Origin: Novosphingopyxis sp965218915
GTDB taxonomy: Bacteria > Pseudomonadota > Alphaproteobacteria > Sphingomonadales > Sphingomonadaceae
Direction: 5' to 3'
DNA length: 64,000 bases
NCBI RefSeq assembly: GCF_965218915.1
Contig: NZ_OZ244708.1
Coordinates: 3,224,001 to 3,288,000, forward strand
The translations under genes and the position numbers were made by a program. Positions 22,124-29,145 of this stretch are shown here, piece after piece; positions within the stretch are counted from its first letter, which is position 1, and each line of letters starts with the position of its first letter. Under the pieces are notes generated by a model. The model searched no databases and was not told where the DNA came from. It saw nothing but the letters and a program-made list of their open reading frames with translations.

Positions 22124-23173
22124 CTACTCCGCCGCCACGCCCGCCTGCGCGAACATGTCCTCGCCCTCATCCACCGGCGCGTCCTCGTTGGCGACCTTCT
22201 TCTTGCGCCTGTCAAAACTGTCCCAGACCTCGTTCCAGTTGCCGCGCGTCGCGGCCTTGGAATATTCCGTGGCGCGGGTTTCGAAGAAATTGGCGTGCTC
22301 GACGCCGTTGAGAAGGGGCGCGAGCCAGGGGAGCGGGTGTTCCTCGATCATGTAGATCGACTTCAGGCCCAATTGGCCCAGGCGCCAATCGGCGATGTAG
22401 CGGATGTAGCGCTTGATCTCGCTCGCGGTCATGCCGGGCACGGGGCCTTGTTCGAACGCCAGATCGATGAACGCGTCCTCCAGCCGCACCGTCTTCTGGC
22501 ACGCGTCCATGATGTCCTCCTTGACCGCCTTGGTGAGGCAGTCGCGCTCGGCGCAGAAGGCGTGGAACAGCTTGGTGATGCCCTCGCAGTGCAGGCTCTC
22601 GTCGCGCACGGACCAGCTGACGATCTGCCCCATGCCCTTCATCTTGTTGAAGCGCGGGAAATTCATCAGCATGGCGAAGCTGGCGAACAGCTGCAGCCCT
22701 TCGGTGAAGCCGCCGAACATGGCCAGCGTGCGGGCGATATCCTCATCGCTGTCCACGCCGAACTGCTGCAGATAGTCGTGCTTGGCGACCATCTCCTCAT
22801 ATTCCAGGAACATGCCATATTCGCTTTCGGGCATGCCGATGGTGTCGAGCAGATGCGAGTAGGCGGCGATGTGCACCGTCTCCATGTTGCTGAACGCGGT
22901 CAGCATCATCTTGACCTCGGTCGGCTTGAACACGCGGCCATATTTGTCGTGGTAGCAATCCTGCACCTCGATATCGGCCTGGGTGAAGAAGCGGAAGATC
23001 TGGGTGAGCAGGTTGCGCTCATGGTCGGAAAGCTTCTGCGCCCAGTCGCGGCAATCCTCGCCCAGCGGCACTTCCTCGGGCATCCAGTGGATCTGCTGCT
23101 GGCGCTTCCAGAACTCGTAGGCCCAGGGATATTCGAAAGGCTTGTAGGTCTTGCGGGCTTCGGTGAGGGACAT
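22124..23173 (-). CDS. nrdB: class I ribonucleotide reductase, beta (radical) subunit
   Basis: A 349-aa ferritin-like di-iron protein that makes the tyrosyl radical used by NrdA to reduce ribonucleotides. Ligands and radical site are visible: Q-A-D-I-E in helix B, then M-E-T-V-H-I-A-A-Y (Glu-x-x-His with the Tyr four residues on, as in E. coli Y122), and R-D-E-S-L-H. There is no N-terminal ATP-cone. Two small membrane proteins are encoded upstream in the same direction and the helicase-nuclease gene follows 5 bp downstream, so an operon is likely. No NrdR box was recognised. Confidence 0.95.
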   Translation of the reverse strand: MSLTEARKTYKPFEYPWAYEFWKRQQQIHWMPEEVPLGEDCRDWAQKLSDHERNLLTQIFRFFTQADIEVQDCYHDKYGRVFKPTEVKMMLTAFSNMETVHIAAYSHLLDTIGMPESEYGMFLEYEEMVAKHDYLQQFGVDSDEDIARTLAMFGGFTEGLQLFASFAMLMNFPRFNKMKGMGQIVSWSVRDESLHCEGITKLFHAFCAERDCLTKAVKEDIMDACQKTVRLEDAFIDLAFEQGPVPGMTASEIKRYIRYIADWRLGQLGLKSIYMIEEHPLPWLAPLLNGVEHANFFETRATEYSKAATRGNWNEVWDSFDRRKKKVANEDAPVDEGEDMFAQAGVAAE

Positions 23174-23196
23174 TGGGGGCCTCCTTGGCGGCTGGA

Positions 23197-23373
23197 TCAG
23201 ATGATGAAGGAAATGACGGTGAGGACGAGGCCGACAATGGCAACGCCGATGGCGGCGGTGCGCACGGCGCGCGGCGGGATCTCGCCGGCCTTGCGCTGGC
23301 TGTAATCGCCCGCGCCGATCAGCATGGCGGCGACCAGCATGAGCAGGCCGGGGATGAGGAACAGCCAGTTCAT
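23197..23373 (-). CDS. 58-aa two-helix membrane protein A
   Basis: Reverse-strand translation from ATG 23373 gives M-N-W-L-F-L-I-P-G, a first hydrophobic helix, a short polar loop (G-D-Y-S-Q-R-K-A-G-E-I-P-P-R) and a second helix ending I-S-F-I-I. It is 23 bp upstream of nrdB. A second protein of the same length and plan is encoded 13 bp upstream. No family recognised; an inner-membrane hairpin protein is the reasonable description. Confidence 0.6.
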   Translation of the reverse strand: MNWLFLIPGLLMLVAAMLIGAGDYSQRKAGEIPPRAVRTAAIGVAIVGLVLTVISFII

Positions 23374-23386
23374 GACGCCGCGCCGC

Positions 23387-23563
23387 TCATACGATATGGT
23401 AACGGAACAGCACCACCACCAGCGATACCATCGCGCCGATCAGCAGCAGCCCGGAGGTCGCGAACATGGCGCTTCGCTTCTGGCGATCGTCCACGCGGCG
23501 GGCAAAGGTGGACAGCAAGGCGGCGCCGACGAACACGGCGATGATCAGGATGAGGAGCGTCAT
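23387..23563 (-). CDS. 58-aa two-helix membrane protein B
   Basis: From ATG 23563 the translation starts M-T-L-L-I-L-I-I-A-V-F-V, followed by a charged loop (F-A-R-R-V-D-D-R-Q-K-R-S) and a second hydrophobic helix ending F-R-Y-H-I-V. It equals its neighbour in length and topology but not in sequence. It would be the first gene of the run leading into nrdB. Function unknown. Confidence 0.6.
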   Translation of the reverse strand: MTLLILIIAVFVGAALLSTFARRVDDRQKRSAMFATSGLLLIGAMVSLVVVLFRYHIV

Positions 23564-23742
23564 GCCGCATATCTACGCGCTTTCGCCTGTATCGGCGCTG
23601 ACCTGCGACAAATAGCGCGGCGGGTGCGGCGGACTGACGAGCGGGCGGCGGAACGACCGGGCCGGTTCATGCATTGATGATGTGAGAGACCGGCGGGTGA
23701 AACCGGCGTAAAATCAGTCACATACACATGAGGAGAACATAC

Positions 23743-23967
23743 ATGTTCGATAAATTTCGCATCAAGGAACATATGGAAGTCGTCGGCAAGAATGGCCAGC
23801 ATGTCGGCACCGTCGATGAAAAGGACGGCGATCGCGTCAAGCTGACCCGGACCGACAGTAGCGACGGCAAGCATCATTATATCGACGCCGACATGGTCGA
23901 CCGTGTGGAAGACAACCGCGTCTATCTGAAGGTGGACGAGGCGACCGCGGAAGCCGCCAAAATCTAG
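23743..23967 (+). CDS. DUF2171-family protein
   Basis: A 74-aa soluble protein with a PRC-barrel-like pattern: residues 5-30 H-M-E-V-V-G-K-N-G-Q-H-V-G-T-V-D and a Y-I-D-A-D-M-V-D-R-V-E block further on. This matches DUF2171 proteins, which are frequent and often stress-induced in sphingomonads. AGGAGAAC lies just ahead of the ATG. It is transcribed away from nrdB. Cytoplasmic; molecular role unknown. Confidence 0.82.
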   Translation: MFDKFRIKEHMEVVGKNGQHVGTVDEKDGDRVKLTRTDSSDGKHHYIDADMVDRVEDNRVYLKVDEATAEAAKI

Positions 23968-24069
23968 CGGCTCATCCAAGTTTCGCGCCCGGGCGACCGG
24001 GCGTGCAAAACCGACCCCGGACAGCCTTGCGCTGTTCGGGGTCGATCCTTGTGTGGGGGTGAGCGCCAC

Positions 24070-24537
24070 TTACACCTCTCCCTTGGGGAGAGGGAGGGGC
24101 CCGCCGGACAAAGTCCGGTGGGAGGGTGAGGGTGAATGGTTCGATGAAAGCACATCACCCTCACCCTTCCGCCGCTGCGCGGCTCCCTCTCTCTCCCCGA
24201 GGGAGAGGGAAATTGCGGTCAGCACGCCTTCGACGTTGCTTAGCACGTCATTATTCCAGAAGCGGATGACTCGGTAGCCTTGCGCTTCAAGGAAAAGCGT
24301 GCGCGCGGCGTCGCTGGACTCGTCATGCTGACCGCCATCGACTTCGATGATCAGCTTTTCAGCAAAGCATAAAAAATCGGCGTAATAGGGACCAATGGGA
24401 GACTGAAACCGGAATTTATACTGGGGAAACGCGCTGCGCAGCGCTTGTCTCAGCGCTTTTTCGGCATCGGTCGCGTTGCGGCGTAGGGCGCGAGCGCGTG
24501 TGACCGTGCCGGATGGCTGGTTTTCGTAATGGCGCAT
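24070..24537 (-). CDS. DUF559 endonuclease-domain protein with repeat-derived C-terminus
   Basis: A 155-aa protein. Residues of about 10-110 are the Vsr-like PD-(D/E)XK domain of DUF559: T-D-A-E-K-A-L-R, then Y-Y-A-D-F-L-C-F (Asp), L-I-I-E-V-D-G-G-Q-H and the closing R-V-I-R-F-W-N-N-D-V-L. The last 45 or so residues are read out of the palindromic repeat at 24074-24210 and are low-complexity (E-R-E-G, S-P-S-P, L-P-K-G-E). The 5' end also abuts a copy of the repeat (24536-24598). It lies between nrdA and nrdB. A role in repair of mismatches, or in moving the flanking repeats, is conceivable; neither is shown. Confidence 0.8.
   Translation of the reverse strand: MRHYENQPSGTVTRARALRRNATDAEKALRQALRSAFPQYKFRFQSPIGPYYADFLCFAEKLIIEVDGGQHDESSDAARTLFLEAQGYRVIRFWNNDVLSNVEGVLTAISLSLGEREGAAQRRKGEGDVLSSNHSPSPSHRTLSGGPLPLPKGEV
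24074..24210. repeat. palindromic repeat overlapping the 3' end of the DUF559 gene
   Basis: CACCTCTCCCTTGGGGAGAG begins a compound element. It contains a CCGCCGGACAAAGTCCGGTGG hairpin, two CACCCTCACCCTTCC-type blocks in opposite orientation and an end GGGAGAGGGA. It is an inverted repeat about 137 bp long in which the DUF559 gene ends. Confidence 0.75.
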
Positions 24538-24598
24538 CACCCTCACCTTTCCGCACGGCTGCGCCGCGCTCCCTTCCTCTCCCGATGGGAGAGGAAAG
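24536..24598. repeat. palindromic repeat at the 5' end of the DUF559 gene
   Basis: CATCACCCTCACCTTTCCGC and the following CTGCGCCGCGCTCCC and CTCTCCCGATGGGAGAGG repeat the order of blocks seen at 24152-24210 (CATCACCCTCACCCTTCCGC ... CTCTCCCCGAGGGAGAGG). The DUF559 gene is thus bracketed by direct copies of one repeat unit. Confidence 0.7.
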
Positions 24599-24620
24599 TT
24601 TCAGCATCCGCTCGATCAGT

Positions 24621-26555
24621 TTACTGGCACGCCAGGCATTCGTCATAATCGGTGGTGCCTGCGGTGGTCATCAGTTCGACGCGCGCGGGATCGAGCGTGT
24701 TGTCGCGCTCCACACCGCCGGCCGCGTTTTCGGGTTCGGCGGTGCTGCCCGCGAAGCCGGCGCGCTGCACCGATTTCGAGCGCAGATAATAGAGCGACTT
24801 CACCCCCAGCTCCCAGGCGCGGAAGTGCAGCATCAGCAGGTCCCATTTCTCGACATCCGCCGGAATGAACAGGTTCAGCGACTGCGCCTGATCGATGTAA
24901 GGCGCGCGGTCCGCGGCCAGTTCGAGCAGCCAGCGCTGATCGATCTCGAAGCTCGTCTTGAAGCTGTCCTTTTCCTCCGCGCTCAGGAAATCGAGATGCT
25001 GAACGCTGCCGCCCTTTTCCAGGATCGAATTCCAGACATTGTTGCTGTCCTTGGACTTCTCGCGTAGGATCGCTTCCAGATGCGGGTTCTTCACGATGAA
25101 GCTGCCCGACAGCGTCTTGTGCGTGTAGATATTGGCCGGGATCGGCTCGATGCAGGCGCTGGTGCCGCCGCAGATGATGCTGATCGAAGCGGTCGGCGCG
25201 ATCGCCATCTTGCAGCTGAAGCGCTCCATCACGCCCATATCCTCGGCGTCGGGGCACGGTCCGCGCTCCTGCGCCAGCATCATCGAGGCATTGTCGACGC
25301 CGCTGCGGATATGCTTGAACATCTTTATGTTCCAGCTTTTGGCCAGCGCGCTCTCGAACCCGAGGCCGCGCGCCTGCAGGAAGCTGTGATAGCCCATCAC
25401 GCCAAGGCCGACCGAACGCTCGCGCGATGCGCTATATTTGGCACGGGCCATCTCGTCCGGCGCACGCTCGATGAAATCGGTGAGCACATTGTCGAGGAAG
25501 CGCATGATGTCCTCAACGAAAAGCTTTTCGCCGTTCCACTCGTCCCATTTTTCGAGGTTCAGTGAGGACAGGCAACACACCGCCGTGCGGTCATTGCCGA
25601 GATGGTCGGTGCCGGTCGGCAGCGTGATCTCGCTGCACAGGTTCGACGTCGATACCTTTAGCCCCAGATCGCGGTGATGCTTGGGCATGGCGTTGTTCAC
25701 CGTGTCCGAAAACACGATATAGGGCTCGCCCGTCGCCAGCCGCGTCTCGACCAGTTTCTGGAACAGCGCGCGGGCGTTGACCGTGCTGCGCACGCTGCCG
25801 TCCTTGGGTGATTTCAGGTCGAAATCATCGCCGCTGCGCACCGCTTCCATGAACTCGTCGGAAATCAGCACTCCGTGATGCAGGTTGAGCGCCTTGCGAT
25901 TGAAGTCACCGCTGGCTTTGCGGATTTCGAGGAATTCCTCGATCTCAGGGTGCGAGATGTCGAGATAGCAGGCGGCCGAGCCGCGCCGCAGCGAGCCCTG
26001 CGAAATCGCCAGGGTGAGCGAATCCATTACCCGCACGAACGGGATGATGCCGCTGGTCTTGCCGTTGAGGCCGACCGGCTCGCCGATCCCACGCACGCTG
26101 CCCCAATAGGTACCGATGCCGCCGCCGCGGCTGGCTAGCCACACATTTTCGTTCCAGGTGTTGACGATGCCCTCAAGGCTGTCGTCGACCGAATTGAGAT
26201 AGCAGCTGATCGGCAGCCCGCGCCCGGTGCCGCCGTTGGAAAGCACCGGCGTCGCCGGCATGAACCACAGCTTGGAGATGGCATCGTACAGCCGCTGGGC
26301 ATGTTCCTGATCGTCGGCATAGGCCGATGCCACGCGGGCGAACAGATCCTGATAATTTTCGCCGGGCAGCAGATAGCGGTCCTCCAGCGTTTCCTTGCCG
26401 AACGCGGTCAGCAGCGCATCGCGCGATTCGTCGGTGACGACCTCGAAGCGTCGCGCATCGATCGTGTGGCTGCCGGACGCCGGTTCGGACGCAGCGTCAT
26501 CCCCTGCATCATGATCCGCCATTGCCCGGTCTTCCATTACACTTGCCTCGTTCAT
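24621..26555 (-). CDS. nrdA: class I ribonucleotide reductase, alpha (catalytic) subunit
   Basis: A 644-aa protein that reduces ribonucleoside diphosphates with the radical from NrdB. Visible are the redox Cys in L-P-I-S-C-Y-L-N-S, the catalytic N-L-C-S-E block, the P-T-A-S-I-S phosphate-binding loop and the C-terminal shuttle pair C-L-A-C. The E. coli-type N-terminal ATP-cone (activity site) is missing; residues 1-45 are instead low-complexity and acidic. The ATG at 26555 is used; further in-frame Met follow within 15 codons. It is separated from nrdB by about 1.4 kb of small genes and repeats, which is atypical. Confidence 0.95.
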   Translation of the reverse strand: MNEASVMEDRAMADHDAGDDAASEPASGSHTIDARRFEVVTDESRDALLTAFGKETLEDRYLLPGENYQDLFARVASAYADDQEHAQRLYDAISKLWFMPATPVLSNGGTGRGLPISCYLNSVDDSLEGIVNTWNENVWLASRGGGIGTYWGSVRGIGEPVGLNGKTSGIIPFVRVMDSLTLAISQGSLRRGSAACYLDISHPEIEEFLEIRKASGDFNRKALNLHHGVLISDEFMEAVRSGDDFDLKSPKDGSVRSTVNARALFQKLVETRLATGEPYIVFSDTVNNAMPKHHRDLGLKVSTSNLCSEITLPTGTDHLGNDRTAVCCLSSLNLEKWDEWNGEKLFVEDIMRFLDNVLTDFIERAPDEMARAKYSASRERSVGLGVMGYHSFLQARGLGFESALAKSWNIKMFKHIRSGVDNASMMLAQERGPCPDAEDMGVMERFSCKMAIAPTASISIICGGTSACIEPIPANIYTHKTLSGSFIVKNPHLEAILREKSKDSNNVWNSILEKGGSVQHLDFLSAEEKDSFKTSFEIDQRWLLELAADRAPYIDQAQSLNLFIPADVEKWDLLMLHFRAWELGVKSLYYLRSKSVQRAGFAGSTAEPENAAGGVERDNTLDPARVELMTTAGTTDYDECLACQ

Positions 26556-27210
26556 CGCGTCCGTTTCCCTGAAATCCACCCAACTCACTCCCCGGATGTT
26601 CTTATCATGTTCGATTCGGCCGGAAGCTACCAGCTTATCAGATTTTGTCGGTCGGGGGGACGCCTCCCGGCTTATCCCCAGCTTAATTTCCGCGCGGTCG
26701 AGGCGGCGGAAAACGGGCACAAAGCGGCATACGGAAAATCGTGCCCTCCGTCGGCATTTACAAGCCCTAGTTATGCCCCCTCAGCCCAACCACTACCCAT
26801 TGTGCCCGAACCGGCGCGCGGCGCAAGAGGGTTAATGATTAATTCGGGTTTCGATTCGTCGCAGCGGGGATTCGCTTCATCGCTGCCGAAGCCATGCGAC
26901 GCGTGGACCAAGCTGGGTTTCCGGCTTGCGCAAGAGGTGAGTTGGGGAAGCGAAAAATATTTCGGAAGTGTGGCAGTCGGAGCGGAGCGCTGTTCCCGGG
27001 ATATAAAGCTTTCGTCATCCCGGACTTGATCCGGGATCCAGGGCGGATGCAGCACTGCCACTCTGCCTGACGGGCTGCAACGGCCCTGGATTCCGGCTTT
27101 CGCCGGAATGACGGGGTGCGCAAGAAACGTGGCTTATCTTCCTAGACGGTGACGTTGCGTGATGACCCCCCGCCTTCCCCCGGTACGGCCTCGCCCCTAT
27201 ATCGGCCCTC
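26556..27210. other. 655-bp gene-poor region upstream of nrdA and the ABC exporter
   Basis: This is the shared upstream region of divergent nrdA and the exporter gene. It holds one long inverted repeat (27013-27113) and an imperfect GGGCAC/GTGCCC pair around 26714-26745. No NrdR-type ACAC-N(8)-GTGT box was recognised. An ORF at 26835 has a GAGGG upstream but runs into the repeat and looks like chance. Confidence 0.5.
27013..27113. repeat. long inverted repeat, CGTCATCCCGGA / TTCCGGCTTTCGCCGGAATGACG
   Basis: The left half opens CGTCATCCCGGACTTGATCC and the right half closes CCTGGATTCCGG then CTTTCGCCGGAATGACG. CCAGGG and CCCTGG pair in the middle. The same right-hand block occurs at 811-831. 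It is a dispersed intergenic element about 100 bp long. Confidence 0.75.
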
Positions 27211-29022
27211 GTGCCACCTGACGTTCAACATTCCGGCCGGGAGCCGCCGATCCTGCCGGTGCTGCGGCGCTTCCTGCCCTATCTCTGGCCGAAGGATGAA
27301 CCGGGGCTGCGCGGGCGCCTCGCATTGTCCGGTCTGCTCGTGCTGCTGGCCAAGGGCGGCGCGCTGCTGGTGCCGTTCGCCTACAAGGCGGTGGTCGACC
27401 GCATGTCGGGCGACGCGGAGGCGGCGCTAGCGATCATCATGGCGCTGGTCGGCGCCTACATCCTCGCGCGCTTTACCGGGGTGGCGTTCGATTCGCTGCG
27501 CCGCGTGGCGTTCGAAAGGGTGGGGCAGACGGCCACCCACCGCCTCGCCAGCCACACGTTCGAGCATCTGCACAAGCTGTCGCTGCGCTATCATCTGTCG
27601 CGCCGCACGGGCGAGGTGACCAAGGTCGTCGAGCGCGGCACCAAGACCATCGACACGATGATCTATTTCCTGCTCTTCAACATCGCGCCGACGGTGGTCG
27701 AACTCGCGGTGGTGCTGGTGGTGTTCTACATGAAACTGGGGCCGGGAGCGGTGCTTGCGACGGTCTTCATGGTATGGCTCTACATCTTCTTCACGCAAAA
27801 GGTGACCGACTGGCGCAACAATCTGCGCCAGGAGATGAACGATCTCGACACGCGTGCGATCGGGCGCAGCGTAGACTCACTGCTGAATTATGAAACCGTA
27901 AAGTATTTCGGTGCCGAGAAGCGCGAGACCGACCGTTACAGCCATGCCGTGCAAAGCTATGCGCGGGCCGCCGAAAAGTCCGAAAACTCGCTCGGCTTTC
28001 TCAACATCGGCCAGGCCTTCATCACAAATGCGATGATGCTCGGCGCGATGCTATACACTGTGTGGCTGTGGAGTTCGGGCGATCTCACCGTGGGCGACCT
28101 CGTACTCGTCAACGGCCTGCTCATGCAACTCTTTCGGCCGCTGGACCTGCTCGGCATGGTCTACCGGATGATTCGCCAGGGGCTGATCGACATGGCCGCG
28201 ATGTTCGACCTGATGGATACGCCGCCGGAGATCGTCGATGCGCCTGGCGCCAAGCCGCTGGCGATCGGCCATGGCGCGCTGGCATTCGAGAATGTGCGCT
28301 TTGCCTATAATGAGGACCGCGAGATTCTGCACGGGGTGAGCTTCGCCGTGCCGGCGGGCAGGACGCTGGCGATCGTCGGGCCGTCGGGGGCGGGCAAGTC
28401 GACCATCGGGCGGCTGTTGTTCCGATTCTACGATCCGCAGGACGGGCGCATCCTGATCGACGGGCAGGACATCGCAATGGTGACGCAGGAAAGCCTGCGC
28501 GCGCAGATCGGCATCGTGCCGCAGGATACCGTGCTGTTCAACGATACGATCGGGTACAACATCGCCTATGGCAAACATGGCGCGACCGGCGAGGAGGTGC
28601 ACGAAGCCGCGGCCGGCGCGGCGATCGACGGGTTCGTGCAGAGCCTGCCGCAAGGTTACGACACGCCGGTCGGCGAGCGCGGGCTCAAGCTATCGGGCGG
28701 CGAGAAGCAGCGCGTGGCGATCGCGCGGACGCTGCTGAAGAACCCGCCGATCCTGATCCTTGACGAGGCGACCAGCGCGCTCGACAGCCGCACCGAGGAC
28801 GCGATCCAGGACACGCTCGACCGGATCGCGCAGCGCCGCACCACGCTGATCGTCGCGCACCGCCTGTCCACCGTCACCCATGCCGACGAGATCATCGTGC
28901 TCGACCAGGGACGCATCGTCGAGCGCGGCAGCCACGCCGTGCTGCTGGCCAGACAGGGGCTCTACGCCGATATGTGGCGGCGGCAGGCCGAAGAGCGCGA
29001 GACCCAGGAAGCGGCGGAGTAA
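27211..29022 (+). CDS. Atm1-type ABC half-transporter (permease plus ATPase)
   Basis: A 603-aa type IV exporter half that works as a homodimer. Residues of about 20-330 hold six membrane helices; L-N-Y-E-T-V-K-Y-F-G-A-E at the helix 4/5 cytoplasmic part is characteristic of Atm1/ABCB7 proteins. The ATPase has Walker A G-P-S-G-A-G-K-S-T, signature L-S-G-G-E-K-Q-R and Walker B L-I-L-D-E-A-T-S-A-L-D. Atm1 homologues export glutathione-based or metal-thiol compounds; the best studied bacterial one comes from Novosphingobium. GTG 27211 is the likely start. It stands alone as a gene. Confidence 0.92.
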   Translation: MPPDVQHSGREPPILPVLRRFLPYLWPKDEPGLRGRLALSGLLVLLAKGGALLVPFAYKAVVDRMSGDAEAALAIIMALVGAYILARFTGVAFDSLRRVAFERVGQTATHRLASHTFEHLHKLSLRYHLSRRTGEVTKVVERGTKTIDTMIYFLLFNIAPTVVELAVVLVVFYMKLGPGAVLATVFMVWLYIFFTQKVTDWRNNLRQEMNDLDTRAIGRSVDSLLNYETVKYFGAEKRETDRYSHAVQSYARAAEKSENSLGFLNIGQAFITNAMMLGAMLYTVWLWSSGDLTVGDLVLVNGLLMQLFRPLDLLGMVYRMIRQGLIDMAAMFDLMDTPPEIVDAPGAKPLAIGHGALAFENVRFAYNEDREILHGVSFAVPAGRTLAIVGPSGAGKSTIGRLLFRFYDPQDGRILIDGQDIAMVTQESLRAQIGIVPQDTVLFNDTIGYNIAYGKHGATGEEVHEAAAGAAIDGFVQSLPQGYDTPVGERGLKLSGGEKQRVAIARTLLKNPPILILDEATSALDSRTEDAIQDTLDRIAQRRTTLIVAHRLSTVTHADEIIVLDQGRIVERGSHAVLLARQGLYADMWRRQAEERETQEAAE

Positions 29023-29145
29023 AGCGGCTTCAGCTTAGAGTCAGGCGTGAAAGCCTATGCTTTTCACATAATTGGAAATCCGCGCGGTCGCAGCCATTGG
29101 CAGGCCCGCGCGTTGCTATTCCATATGATGAAAGGTCCAAAATCC

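Noticed and set aside
26835..27029. 64-codon ORF with GAGGG upstream
   Set aside because: It ends inside the 27013-27113 repeat, has no recognisable domain and reads like a chance frame.
26556..27210. NrdR box upstream of nrdA
   Set aside because: No ACAC-N-GTGT-like pair was recognised by eye; a matrix search would decide.
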